DNA of 64,000 nucleotides from Streptomyces violens (GCF_000717745.1 NZ_JOBH01000012.1:1-64000); one strand, 5' to 3'; shown: positions 25,222-38,755, counted from the stretch's first letter. The notes: generated by a model not told the origin, from the letters alone. Made by a program: numbers and translations.

Positions 25222-26676
25222 TCAGGCCGCCGGGGCCGGGTAGGTCGGGTACTCCACCCCGGAGACATGCTGGACGACGCGGATGACCTGGCAGGAGTAG
25301 CCGAACTCGTTGTCGTACCAGAGGTAGAGGATCGCGTTGTCGCCCTCGACCTTGGTGGCGCCGGCGTCGACGATCGAGGCGTGGCGCGAGCCGATGAAGT
25401 CGTTGGAGACCGCGTCGGGGGCGCTGGTGAAGTCGATCTGGCGGCGCAGCGGCGAGGTCAGCGACACCTCGCGGAGGTGGTCGAGGACCTCCTCGCGGGT
25501 GGTCTCGCGGGCGAGCTGCAGGTTGAGGATGGCGATCGAGACGTCCGGGACCGGGACGCGGATCGAGCTGCCGGTGATCTTCGCCTTGAGGTCGGGCAGC
25601 GCCTTGGCGACGGCGGAGGCGGCGCCGGTCTCGGTGATGACCATGTTGAGCGGCGCGGAGCGGCCGCGGCGCTCGGACTTGTGGTAGTTGTCCAGCAGGT
25701 TCTGGTCGTTGGTGAACGAGTGGACGGTCTCCACATGGCCGCGCACCACGCCGTACTCGTCCTCCATCGCCTTCAGCGGCGGGACGATCGCGTTGGTGGT
25801 GCAGGAGGCGCAGGACAGGATCTGCTCGTCCGGCTTGACCGTGTCGTGGTTGACGCCGTGGACGATGTTCGGGACGTCGCCCTTGCCCGGGGCGGTCAGG
25901 ACGACCTTCTCGACGCCGGGGCGCAGGTGCTTGGACAGCCCCTCGCGGTCGCGCCACTTGCCGGTGTTGTCGATGAGGATGGCGTCCTTGATGCCGTACG
26001 CCGTGTAGTCGACCTCGGACGGGTCGTTGGCGTAGATCACCTTGATCTCGTTGCCGTTGGCGATGATCGTGTTGTTCGCCTCGTCAACGGTGATCGTGCC
26101 CTGGAACTGGCCGTGGATCGAGTCGCGGCGCAGCAGCGAGGCGCGCTTCACAATGTCTTCGGCGGCCCGCTCGCCGCCACCGCGGACCACGATGGCGCGC
26201 AGCCGCAGGCCGTTGCCGGAGCCGGCCTTCTCGATGAGCAGGCGGGCGACGAGGCGGCCGATGCGGCCGAAGCCGTAGAGGACGACGTCGCGTCCCTCGC
26301 GGCACTCGATCTTGTTGGCACCGGTGGCGCCCGCGACGGCCTCGGCGGTGAACTCCGCCACCGACAGACCGCGGTCGTCGGCGTTGTACGTCTCGGCGAG
26401 CCGGCCGATGTCGATCTGGGAGGGCCCGAGGTCGAGCGTGGCGAGAGCCTGCAGGAACGGGAACGTCTCGGTGACCGAGAGCTCCACACCCGCGATCTGC
26501 CGGGCGAACCGATGAGTCTTGAGGATGCTGACCACCGACTTGTTCACCAGGGAGCGGCTGTGGAGCAGGACGGTGACGTCCCGCTCCCGGTGCAGCTTCC
26601 CGATGATCGGGATCATCGACTCCGCGATCTCCTCGCGGTTCTTCCAGTTGGTGAACGAGTCGTCGTTGACAGTCAC
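25222..26676 (-). CDS. gap: glyceraldehyde-3-phosphate dehydrogenase, long form
   Basis: A 484-residue GAPDH that oxidises glyceraldehyde-3-phosphate. The NAD-binding GFGRIGR motif is at 135-141. The active-site cysteine is Cys292 in SCASCTTNAI, and HYKSERRGRSAP and WYDNEFGYS lie downstream. Compared with the usual 335 residues it has about 125 extra N-terminal residues (IPIIGKLHRERDVTVLL...), as in the long actinobacterial isoform. It stands between the phosphonate genes and an aldehyde dehydrogenase, without an obvious part in that pathway. Confidence 0.95.
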   Translation of the reverse strand: MTVNDDSFTNWKNREEIAESMIPIIGKLHRERDVTVLLHSRSLVNKSVVSILKTHRFARQIAGVELSVTETFPFLQALATLDLGPSQIDIGRLAETYNADDRGLSVAEFTAEAVAGATGANKIECREGRDVVLYGFGRIGRLVARLLIEKAGSGNGLRLRAIVVRGGGERAAEDIVKRASLLRRDSIHGQFQGTITVDEANNTIIANGNEIKVIYANDPSEVDYTAYGIKDAILIDNTGKWRDREGLSKHLRPGVEKVVLTAPGKGDVPNIVHGVNHDTVKPDEQILSCASCTTNAIVPPLKAMEDEYGVVRGHVETVHSFTNDQNLLDNYHKSERRGRSAPLNMVITETGAASAVAKALPDLKAKITGSSIRVPVPDVSIAILNLQLARETTREEVLDHLREVSLTSPLRRQIDFTSAPDAVSNDFIGSRHASIVDAGATKVEGDNAILYLWYDNEFGYSCQVIRVVQHVSGVEYPTYPAPAA

Positions 26677-26776
26677 AGGCTTATCTCTCGATCGAGCTAG
26701 GCGGTGCTCACATGATAACCCCCTCTTCCTTCGACCTTTTCATCGGTCCCTCTGCGCACTCCCGCCCCGCAGCCGC

Positions 26777-28255
26777 CTAGTAGCTGATGCAGGCCGAGTG
26801 CCACTCCGTGTAGAAGTCCCAGACCTGCGGTGAGCACTCCGGCGGGCCGTACTGGGATGCCTTGGCGCCGACGTGCGGGAGGTGGGCGTACGCACCCACG
26901 CCCGGGCGGTTGACGTGCAGCATTCCCGCCTCGAAGCGCTCGATGGCCTCGAAGGCGCGGGACTGCGAGGCGGTGAAGATCGTGCCGGACATGCCGTATT
27001 TGACCGAGTTGGAGATCCGCATGGCGTCGTCAAACCCGTCCGCGTCGACGACGGCGAGCACCGGCCCGAAGACCTCCTCCTGGGCCAGCTCACTGTCCCA
27101 GGGCACGTCGCGGATGACGGTGGGCTGGACGTAGCAGCCGTCCGGCAGCCCGTCCCCGGTGGCGCGGCCGCCGCCGCACAGCACCTTGCCGCCGTCGCGC
27201 TGCGCCCCGGCGACGGCCGCCAGTGCCGCGTCCAGCCGCGCGGTGTTCACCACGGGGCAGATCTGCGAGGCGGGGTCGTCGCCCGGGCCGACCTTCATGC
27301 CCGCCACCCGGGCCACGAGCTTGTCCAGGAAGGCATCCCGTACGCGGACGTCGACGACGGCCCGGCTGGTGGCGCTGCACCGCTGCCCGGCCTGCCCGAA
27401 CGCGCCGTGCACCACCGCCTCGACCGCCCCGTCCAGGTCCGCGTCGTCCAGCACGATCACCGCGTTCTTGCCGCCGAGCTCCAGCTGGGTACGGAGCAGC
27501 CGGTGGGCGCCGCCCGTGTGGATGGCGGTGCCGACGGGCAGCGAGCCGGTGAAGCTGATGCCGGCGACGGACGGGTTCGCGACCAGCGCCTCGCCCGCCG
27601 CGACATCGCCCTGGACGAGGTTGAGCACGCCGTCGGGCAGGCCGGCCTCATGGAAGACCTCGGTGAGCAGGGCCGCGGTGAGCGGGGTGAGCGGCGAGGG
27701 CTTGAAGACGGCCGTACAGCCGGAGAGCAGCGCCGGGGCGACCTTCCACATGGGGATGGCGAGCGGGAAGTTCCACGGCGAGACCAGGCCGACGACGCCG
27801 ATGGGGCGCCGGAAGGTGTACGCGAACGTACGGTCCTCCTCGGCGGGCGCGGTGACGCCGCCGAGCAGCCGCGCCTGGCCCACGGTGAAGTCCAGTACGG
27901 CGCGGGAGCGGGCCACCTCGCCGCGGGCCTCGCGGAGGAGTTTGCCCTGTTCGCGGGTGATGGCGTGGGCGAATTCCTCGGCGCGCTCGGTGAGGAGGCG
28001 GCCCGCCTCGGCGAGGATCGCGGCGCGCCGGATGGGTCCCATGGCGCGCCAGGCGGGCAGGGCCGCGGCCGCGGCGTCCGCCGCGCGGTCCACGTCGACG
28101 CCGCCGGACTCGGCGAACTCGCCGAGGTGATCGCTCAGATCGGCCGGGTTGATGTTGGTGCGGGTCTGTCCCGATTCGGCCGGGCTCCACCGGCCGTCGA
28201 TGAAGTTCAGCAGGTGATGCGGCGCGATGGGCTGCCGCCCCGATACGTCTGCCAT
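26777..28255 (-). CDS. aldehyde dehydrogenase, candidate phosphonoacetaldehyde dehydrogenase
   Basis: A 492-residue NAD(P)-dependent aldehyde dehydrogenase. GVVGLVSPWNFPLAIPMWK, ELGGKNAVIV (catalytic Glu) and AGQRCSATSRAVV (nucleophile Cys) are visible. The ATG at 28255 is preceded by GAAGGGA; the open frame extends 28 codons upstream without a better site. It resembles ketoglutarate-semialdehyde or benzaldehyde-type dehydrogenases. Proximity to phnA and the amine oxidase makes it a candidate to make phosphonoacetate from phosphonoacetaldehyde (the PhnY role), but the gap gene lies between and other aldehydes are possible. Confidence 0.93.
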   Translation of the reverse strand: MADVSGRQPIAPHHLLNFIDGRWSPAESGQTRTNINPADLSDHLGEFAESGGVDVDRAADAAAAALPAWRAMGPIRRAAILAEAGRLLTERAEEFAHAITREQGKLLREARGEVARSRAVLDFTVGQARLLGGVTAPAEEDRTFAYTFRRPIGVVGLVSPWNFPLAIPMWKVAPALLSGCTAVFKPSPLTPLTAALLTEVFHEAGLPDGVLNLVQGDVAAGEALVANPSVAGISFTGSLPVGTAIHTGGAHRLLRTQLELGGKNAVIVLDDADLDGAVEAVVHGAFGQAGQRCSATSRAVVDVRVRDAFLDKLVARVAGMKVGPGDDPASQICPVVNTARLDAALAAVAGAQRDGGKVLCGGGRATGDGLPDGCYVQPTVIRDVPWDSELAQEEVFGPVLAVVDADGFDDAMRISNSVKYGMSGTIFTASQSRAFEAIERFEAGMLHVNRPGVGAYAHLPHVGAKASQYGPPECSPQVWDFYTEWHSACISY

Positions 28256-28477
28256 GCCTGGTCCCTTCGCCGGACATTCGCTGACAACTGTCGCCACTGG
28301 GCTGCCGCCAGGCTGTCCCAGCGAACGCCGGGGCACCATCCGGGAATTGGCAATGCCCCCGATAGCGCTCCCCTATCTGGCACCGCGGTGGCGGGCGCGG
28401 CTGGCACCCTGCCGCGCGCCGTGCGGTGCCGTACGTACGGACAGACCACCGTCAGATCCCTGACCTCAGGAGGCTCA

Positions 28478-29368
28478 ATGACCCGGCCATTCCGTTTTGG
28501 TGTCAATACGCTCGCGATTGCTTCGGGCGATGAGTGGCGCGCCAAGTGCCGCAGGGCGGAGGCGGCCGGTTACGACGTGCTGCTGGTGCCGGATCATCTG
28601 GGGATGCCCGCGCCGTTCCCCGCGCTGGTGGCCGCGGCCGAGGTCACCGAGCGGCCGCGGGTGGGCACCTTCGTGCTGAACACCGGCTTCTGGAACCCTG
28701 CGCTGCTGGCCCGCGAGGTGGCCACCACCGACGCGCTCACGGGCGGCCGCCTCGAACTGGGCCTGGGCACCGGGTACGTACGTGCCGAGCACGAGTCGGC
28801 GGGGCTGCCCTGGGGCACGCCGGGCGAGCGGGTCGATCACCTCACCCGCACGATCGAAGAGCTGGACCGGCTGCTGGGCGATCCGGAGCATGTCCCGCAC
28901 GCCGCGCAGACGCCCCGGCCGCCGCTGCTGATCGGCGGGAACGGCCCGCGGATGATGCGGCTGACGGCACGGCACGCACAGATCGCGGCGTTCCAGGGCG
29001 GCCGGCAGGCGCCCGGGAAACCGGAGGGCGTCCTGGAGCTGGCCTCGGCGGAGCAGCTGGACGCGACGGTCGCCCGGTACGCGAAGGCGGCGGCGGACCG
29101 CGCGGAGCCGGCCGAACGCAACATCCTCGTACAGCGCGTGGTGATCACCCATGACCGCAGGGCGGCGGCCCGCGAGTTCGCCGCCCACGACATCGGCCTG
29201 GACGAGGAGCAGCTGCTCGACGCGCCGACGCTGCTCTTCGGCACGGTCCGGCAGATCGCCGATCAGCTCCGCGAGCGCCGGGAGCGGTACGGCTTCTCCT
29301 ACATCACGGTGCTGGACGCGGCTCTGGAGACGTTCGCCCCGGTCATCGAGGAGCTGCGGGGCAGCTGA
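28478..29368 (+). CDS. luciferase-like (LLM) F420-dependent oxidoreductase
   Basis: A 296-residue TIM-barrel LLM protein of the F420-dependent type. It has FRFGVNTLAIAS, GYDVLLVPDHLGMPAPFP and the GGRLELGLGTGYVRAEH barrel segments; the C-terminal LFGTVRQIADQLRERRERYGFSYI helix is typical. ATG 28478 follows AGGAGG. It is divergent from the aldehyde dehydrogenase across 222 bases and convergent with the IclR-type gene. Substrate unknown. Confidence 0.92.
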   Translation: MTRPFRFGVNTLAIASGDEWRAKCRRAEAAGYDVLLVPDHLGMPAPFPALVAAAEVTERPRVGTFVLNTGFWNPALLAREVATTDALTGGRLELGLGTGYVRAEHESAGLPWGTPGERVDHLTRTIEELDRLLGDPEHVPHAAQTPRPPLLIGGNGPRMMRLTARHAQIAAFQGGRQAPGKPEGVLELASAEQLDATVARYAKAAADRAEPAERNILVQRVVITHDRRAAAREFAAHDIGLDEEQLLDAPTLLFGTVRQIADQLRERRERYGFSYITVLDAALETFAPVIEELRGS

Positions 29369-29387
29369 GCCCGGGGCTCACCCCACC

Positions 29388-29999
29388 TCACCCCACCACG
29401 AGCCGCAGCGGCATCGACTCCCATGCCCGGAGCGTGTTGTTGAGATGCCGCCGCGGCTCGCCCGCCGGCTCGATCCGGGCGACGCGTTCGGCGAGCGCGG
29501 TGAGCAGGGCCTCGGCCTCCAGGCGGGCGACGTGCTGGCCGACGCACTGGTGGAGTCCCATGCCGAACAGGCCGGTGGACGAGGCGTGCAGCGGGAGACG
29601 TCCGGCGATCCTGGTGATGTTGACGACCGCGTCGGGCGCGGTGAGCCGTTCGACGAAGAGGACTTCCGCCCCGTCGAGGACGCCGAGCTGGGTGGAGTGG
29701 CCGACGACGGCGTGCAGGTCGGCCATGAACGGCATGGCCGCCTCGCGCAGGGTCAGCGTCGGTGAGGCGCGCTGCGCCAGCTCCCAGAAGCGGACGCCGA
29801 TGCGTATCCGCCGCCGCCCGTCGCGGCGCAGCAGCCCGTGCCGCACCAGCTCCTCGACGAGCCGGCCCGCGGTGGCGCGCGGGAGGCGGGCGCGGCGGGC
29901 GATCTCGGTCACGGTCAGCGCCGGGGCCTCCGGGCCGAAGGCGTCGAAGATGCGCACGGCCCTGGTGAGGAGCGATTCACCACTGGTCGACCTGGCCAT
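29388..29999 (-). pseudogene. chimeric gene: IclR regulator N-terminus fused to P450 C-terminus
   Basis: The frame encodes 203 residues made of two unrelated parts. Residues 1-143 are an IclR-type regulator: helix-turn-helix (TVTEIARRARLPRATAGRLV) and the beginning of the effector domain up to LPLHASSTG. From residue 144 it is the C-terminus of a cytochrome P450. FGMGLHQCVG at 145-154 matches the heme-binding pattern FxxGxxxCxG with the ligand Cys152, followed by the ARLEAEALLTAL helix and a LNNTLRAWESMPLRL end, as in CYP199-like enzymes. The junction is at about 29567-29573, in frame. It starts four bases after the spoIIE-type gene's stop. Neither half is complete. Confidence 0.88.
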
Positions 30000-30003
30000 C
30001 CGC

Positions 30004-31839
30004 TCATGATGCCCGGGCCGCTCCCAGGACCGGTACCGCTTCCAGTACCAGGACGGCGAGGTCGTCGTCGATCGGGTCGGGGCTGAAGTCGTGGGCGGCC
30101 CGGCGCACCCGCTCCGCGATGGCCTTGGCGCCCAGGCCCACGCAGCCGCGCAGCACCTCGGCCAGGCCGTCGTTGTCGTCCAACTGCCGGTTGCCCCGGC
30201 GGCGTTCGGTCACGCCATCGGTCACGCACAGCAGTGTCTCGCCCGGCGCCAGGTGGAAGGAGTTCGCGCGGAACTCCGCGTGTTCGTCGATGCCGAGCAG
30301 CATCTGCGGCTCGGCGGCCGTTGTCACCGTGCCGTCGGCCGACAGCCGCAGTGGCAAGGGGTGTCCGGCGCTGGCCACGGTGACGCGCGCGCCGCCGGCG
30401 ACGGCGTCGGGCTCCAGCTCTCCGTACAGCAGGCTCAGGAACCGGGAGCCGACCTGCTCCCCGCCGACCACCACCGCTTCCGCGCCCTCCTCCGCCATGG
30501 CCAGATTGAGCCGGCCGAGCAGGGCCTCGACGCCGTGGCCCTCGCGTGCCAGCAGCCGTACGAGGTGGCGGGCCAGGCCGGTGACGGACATCGCCTCCAG
30601 GTCGTGCCCGCACACGTCGCCGAGCAGGAAGCACCAGCGGCGGTCGCCCATGGGGAACAGGTCGTAGAAGTCACCGCCGACGCTCTGCCCCTCGCCGTGG
30701 GGCTCGTACACGAGCGCCGTGTCGACGCCCGGGATGGCCGCGAGGAACGTGGGGAGCTGTCTGCGCTGGAGCGAGTGGCTGATGTCCGCCTGCCGGGTGT
30801 AGTGACGGGCCGTGAGGACCCCTTGGGCCACCCGTCGCGCCACGTCCTGCGCGAGGCGTACCGCGTCGCCGGTCAGCCGCGGCAGTCCCGCCCGTCCGAT
30901 GAGCAGTGCACCGTGGCACCGCCCGGCCGCGACCAGCGGGAACATCAGCGCCGAGCCGCCCGCCCCGGTGGCGTCCGGCTCCCCCGGCCAGGGCCAGGCG
31001 ATGCCGGTGGTACTCAGCGTGACGGGCGGCGGGCGGTCCTCCTCCAGGGCCTGGCGGAGGGTGCGGATGCGCTCCTCGTCGCGGTGCCACACGCGGGAGA
31101 GCCGCATCCGGCCATGGGTGGTGGTCAGCCATACGCCGCACCAGTCGGCGAGCCTGGGGACCAGCAGCTGTCCGGTGAGCGCCGCGATCATGTCCTCGTC
31201 GAGCTGCCCGGCGAGCAGCTCGCTGACCTCGGCGAGGAAGGTCTGGCCCGCGGAGTCGGGCCCCTCGGCGGCCGGAGCGCGGCGGTCGGGCGGTACGGCA
31301 TCGTGGACCGCCGCCGCGAGGGCATCGCCGGGACCGGGCCGGGCCTCCATGGGGGTGCCGAGCCGGAACCACACGGTCTTCTCGGTGTGCCGGCAGGTCA
31401 CGCCCCAGGATTCGGCCAGCGCGCGCAGCAGCCGCAGGCCGTGGCCGCGCAGGTGGTGCCACAGGTCCTGCCCCTCGTGATCGGCGCCGGAGGTGTAGCG
31501 GTCCACCACGTCGACCACGACCCCCACGTACGGTGTCGCGCCCGGCGCTGACGGGGCGGGGAAGCCGTCCCCGGTGTCGAGGCGGCAGCCGACCTCGACC
31601 TCGAATCCGCCCTGCGCGGTCACGGCGGTGGTCAGCTCGCTGACGAGGAGTACGGCGTCGTCGACGAGTCCGTCGCTGATCGCCGGTGACCCGCTGATCG
31701 CCAGCGCCCCGGGGAGGGCCGGCTCGACCAGTCCGGTGAGGGCTACGCGCAGGAACCTGCGGGCCGCGGAGGGTGCGAGCGCGTTGGCGGGCAGCCGGAT
31801 CCGCGGCATGGAATCCCGCAGGTCGGAGGAGGTACCCAC
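30004..31839 (-). CDS. SpoIIE-type PP2C phosphatase with ATPase and GAF domains
   Basis: A 611-residue regulator. Residues about 15-160 are an anti-sigma-like HATPase, about 200-360 a GAF sensor, and about 385-600 a PP2C phosphatase (VGGDFYDLF, GDVCGHD, TDGVTE, DDDLAVLVL metal-binding motifs). Such proteins dephosphorylate STAS antagonists and so control sigma factors. GTG 31839 follows GGGAG; an internal ATG at 31809 lacks a site. The STAS protein at 61373 is distant. The chimeric gene follows four bases downstream on the same strand. Confidence 0.92.
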   Translation of the reverse strand: MGTSSDLRDSMPRIRLPANALAPSAARRFLRVALTGLVEPALPGALAISGSPAISDGLVDDAVLLVSELTTAVTAQGGFEVEVGCRLDTGDGFPAPSAPGATPYVGVVVDVVDRYTSGADHEGQDLWHHLRGHGLRLLRALAESWGVTCRHTEKTVWFRLGTPMEARPGPGDALAAAVHDAVPPDRRAPAAEGPDSAGQTFLAEVSELLAGQLDEDMIAALTGQLLVPRLADWCGVWLTTTHGRMRLSRVWHRDEERIRTLRQALEEDRPPPVTLSTTGIAWPWPGEPDATGAGGSALMFPLVAAGRCHGALLIGRAGLPRLTGDAVRLAQDVARRVAQGVLTARHYTRQADISHSLQRRQLPTFLAAIPGVDTALVYEPHGEGQSVGGDFYDLFPMGDRRWCFLLGDVCGHDLEAMSVTGLARHLVRLLAREGHGVEALLGRLNLAMAEEGAEAVVVGGEQVGSRFLSLLYGELEPDAVAGGARVTVASAGHPLPLRLSADGTVTTAAEPQMLLGIDEHAEFRANSFHLAPGETLLCVTDGVTERRRGNRQLDDNDGLAEVLRGCVGLGAKAIAERVRRAAHDFSPDPIDDDLAVLVLEAVPVLGAARAS

Positions 31840-31946
31840 AGGCGACTCCCGGCTCGGTTCCGATGCTCGGCTCGCTCAATGAATGTAGCCTAAATCGCAC
31901 TGAAGAGGTACATATGGTTTTATTGCTCGATTGAGGATCTTCCACC

Positions 31947-36064
<4,118 letters not shown>

Positions 36065-36068
<4 letters not shown>

Positions 36069-36646
36069 GCAACGTCGCACCCGACCAGTGCAACATCCTC
36101 CTCGTCGACGACATGGAGGAAAACCTCGTCGCACTGGAGGCCGTACTCGGCCCGCTCCACCAGAAGCTGGTCCGCGCCCGCTCGGGAGAGGAAGCCCTGA
36201 AGGCGATGCTCCGCCAGGACTTCGCGGTGGTGCTGCTGGACGTCGTGATGCCCGGCATGGACGGCTTCGAGACCGCCGCCACCATCAAGCGTCTCGACCA
36301 GACCAAGGACGTGCCCATCATCCTGGTGACCGGCGCCAACCCCGAGGCGGACTACGCCTATCGGGGATACGCGGTAGGCGCCGCGGACTTCCTGACCAAG
36401 CCCATCGACCCCTGGATGCTGCGCACCAAGGTCGGCACCTTCCTCGACCTGTACCGCAAGAACCAACGACTGGCGGCGGCCGCGGAGCAGCCGGGCAGCG
36501 GAGAACGGCTCGCGGACATCGCCCAGCAGCTCGCCCGCATCGAACTCCTCCTCCGCAACACCCCGGCCCCCGACCCCACGGACGTCGCCGACCGCGTCGC
36601 GGAAGTGGCCCGCTCCGTGGACGGCCTGCGGGGGAACGGGGACTGA
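36065..36646 (+). CDS. response regulator with receiver domain
   Basis: A 193-residue protein. The receiver domain (ILLVDDMEENLVALEAVL, phospho-acceptor in VLLDVVMPGMDG, and the FLTKPID lysine) fills residues 10-130. The tail has no DNA-binding domain and ends in a helical segment (LADIAQQLARIELLL). The start overlaps the kinase stop (ATGA), so it is the kinase's partner in a soluble phosphorelay. Confidence 0.94.
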
Positions 36647-36729
36647 CCCGTGCTCCGGCCGGCACTTTCCTGCTTCTTCTGCGCGGAAACCATTGGCCGT
36701 GCAGGCCGGTGATCTGCTTGGCTCGCCCC

Positions 36730-37155
36730 ATGAGTGATCTTCACATTCGTCCCGCCACCCCCTCGGACATCGACGCCGTCCTGCGGTTCTGGCGCGACGC
36801 CGCGGAAGGAACGAGCATCAGCGACGACCACGACGGGGTGGCCCGGCTGGTCGCCCGGGACCCGGAGGCGCTGCTGCTGGCCGAACGGGACGGCGAGCTG
36901 GCCGGCACGGTGATCGCCGGGTTCGACGGGTGGCGCTGCCATCTGTATCGGCTGGCGGTCCACCCCGACCGGCGCCGGCAGGGCATCGGGCGGGCGTTGC
37001 TGGCGGCCGCGGAGGAGCGGTTCGCCGCGCTGGGCGGGCGGCGCGCGGACGCGATGGTGCTCGACCGCAACGAGCCCGCGCACCTCGCGTGGCACGCGTC
37101 CGGCTACGCCCCCGAGCCCCAGTGGAGCCGCTGGGTCCGCCACCTGACGGACTGA
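36730..37155 (+). CDS. GNAT-family N-acetyltransferase
   Basis: A 141-residue GNAT enzyme. It starts LHIRPATPSDIDAVLRFW, and has the acetyl-CoA-binding motif RLAVHPDRRRQGIGRAL around residues 78-94, followed by the VLDRNEPAHLAWHASGY end. The substrate is unknown. No clear ribosome site precedes ATG 36730, and an upstream alternative is not visible. It is convergent with the broken propeller gene. Confidence 0.88.
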   Translation: MSDLHIRPATPSDIDAVLRFWRDAAEGTSISDDHDGVARLVARDPEALLLAERDGELAGTVIAGFDGWRCHLYRLAVHPDRRRQGIGRALLAAAEERFAALGGRRADAMVLDRNEPAHLAWHASGYAPEPQWSRWVRHLTD

Positions 37156-37175
37156 GGCGCTCGGGGGCCTCCCCG

Positions 37176-38242
37176 CTACCGCGGCAGCCGGAAGTCGGCC
37201 ACGCGGATCGGCGAGGGCGTGCTGCCGGTCGACCGCTGCTGGTACATGAACGACAGGACGCCGTCCTGCGCGACACGCGTGTCGTCCACGACGACCTCGC
37301 CGAAGGCGTTCAGCTCCGCACCGTCATGGACGGGGTTCCAGTCGGTCCAGCCGGAGGACCGGGAAGCCGCGACGATCCGGCCGTACGGCATGACGGCGTA
37401 GGCGTTGTCATGCGCGTCGAAGACCAGGTGAGTGCGCTGGGAGGAGTTCAGCGGCACGGGGATCTCGGTCTTCTTCCACCGGCCGCGCGCGTCCTTGTAC
37501 ACATGGAAGGCCCGTCCGTACCGCACCCGGTCGTCGACGTAGTCGGTGGTGCACTGGGTGAAGCGGCCGGGGACGTACGAGATGATCGCGTGCGGCCGGC
37601 CGGCGGAGTCGGTGGCCTGGCTCTCCTGGTTCATCAGCGAGTGGTCGGGGCCCAGCGGGTCGACGACGGTACGGTCGTCGACCGACACCTTGTCCGCGCC
37701 ACCGGTGACGCCGACGACCTCGCCGGCGGCGTCGCGCCAGGTCCGGCCGCGGTCGGTGCTGTGGACGTAGCCGGTATCGTGGTTGGTGATCCCGCCGCCG
37801 TCGCACATGACCGCGCTGTTCTGCTCCCGCCAGGTGAAGAAGGCATGGAGGGTGCCGTCCGCGCCGTAGTCGATGCCGTGCAGATACATGTTGCGGGCGG
37901 AACTGGTGCCGTGGGCCGTGGTGTAGGTACCGGTGGCGCTGCTCCACTCCCCCAGCGCCTTCCAGCGGGCCCCGTCGTACTCCGCCAGTCCGTTGCGACC
38001 GTTGCCGGAGACGCCGGCGCGGTAGCTCAGTTGCAGCTTGCCGTCGGGGGTCGCGAGGAACTGCGGATAGGTGAACTTGTCGGTGAGCGCGACACCGTCG
38101 AGCGTGCTCTGCACGTCGCCGAACTCGCGCGGGTCCCAGGCGCGTCCGGCAGGCGAATTCACCAGCCCGGCCGCTGACTTGACGTAGAAGTAGCCGCTGC
38201 TGTGCGAGTCCATGACGAGGTGCAGCCGGCCGTCGACGCGCT
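37176..38242 (-). pseudogene. BNR_4-type beta-propeller protein, C-terminal part
   Basis: The minus frame (codons extend upstream of ATG 38213 as KRVDGRLHLVMDSH) encodes most of a seven-bladed propeller with BNR/Asp-box motifs (STDRGRTWRD) and WREQNSAVM. Such proteins include PL42/GH145/PL27-type rhamnose-glucuronate enzymes of gum arabic; the adjacent rhamnose mutarotase and arabinanase fit that idea. The first blade and signal peptide are absent here. They are found inverted on the plus strand just upstream (38246-38405), so the gene is probably not functional. Confidence 0.75.
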
Positions 38243-38245
38243 TCC

Positions 38246-38405
38246 GTGCCGGGGAATGGCCTGCTCACCTACAAGGGCCACCAATACGCCGCCTGGTACA
38301 CCGCCGACCGCCACGCCGCCATCGCCCGCCACCCGGTGACCGGCGGGGCGTGGCAGACCGTGGTACTGCCGCACCGGCTGAGCGTCGACGACTCGCACAA
38401 CGCGG
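38246..38405 (+). pseudogene. inverted N-terminal fragment of the same propeller gene
   Basis: On the plus strand the frame from GTG 38246 reads GLLTYKGHQYAAWYTADR and then GGAWQTVVLPHRLSVDDSHNA. This is the typical first-blade pattern (GHQYxAxY...W...L...DSHN) that precedes the segment on the minus strand. It breaks off at about 38405 and runs on into antisense of the mutarotase gene. It would join the 37176-38242 frame if flipped. No signal peptide is present. Confidence 0.7.
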
Positions 38406-38434
38406 CGAGGGGTCTCATGGGTTCCCGTCCTGCT

Positions 38435-38755
38435 TCAGTCGAGGTGGAACACTTCTGTCAGCGGGCGCATGGCCTCGTCCGGCTGCGCGCCGTCGAGCGC
38501 CTCGAAGAACGGCGCCATCTCCGCCTGCCAGCGGGCGTTGACGTCCGTGGCGGCCATGGCCTCCTGGGCCGCGGCGAAGTCCTCGGTCTCCAGATAGCCG
38601 ACGAGCAGGCCGTCCTCCCGCAGGAAGAGCGAGTAGTTGTGCCAGCCGGCGGCGGACAGCGCCGCCAGCATCTCCGGCCAGACGTCGGCATGGCGCTCGC
38701 GGTACTCGTCGAGGCGCTCCCGGCGCACTTTGAGCAGAAAGCAGACGCGTTTCAT
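38435..38755 (-). CDS. rhaM: L-rhamnose mutarotase
   Basis: A 106-residue dimeric alpha/beta barrel that interconverts anomers of L-rhamnose. It begins MKRVCFLLKVRRERLDEYRE, the family start, and has the HADVWPEML, HNYSLFL and TDVNARWQ segments; the length equals the E. coli enzyme. In-frame ATGs at 38770 and 38800 lack ribosome sites and would add unrelated residues. It is close to the broken propeller gene and the arabinanase, both of plant polysaccharide use. Confidence 0.9.
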   Translation of the reverse strand: MKRVCFLLKVRRERLDEYRERHADVWPEMLAALSAAGWHNYSLFLREDGLLVGYLETEDFAAAQEAMAATDVNARWQAEMAPFFEALDGAQPDEAMRPLTEVFHLD

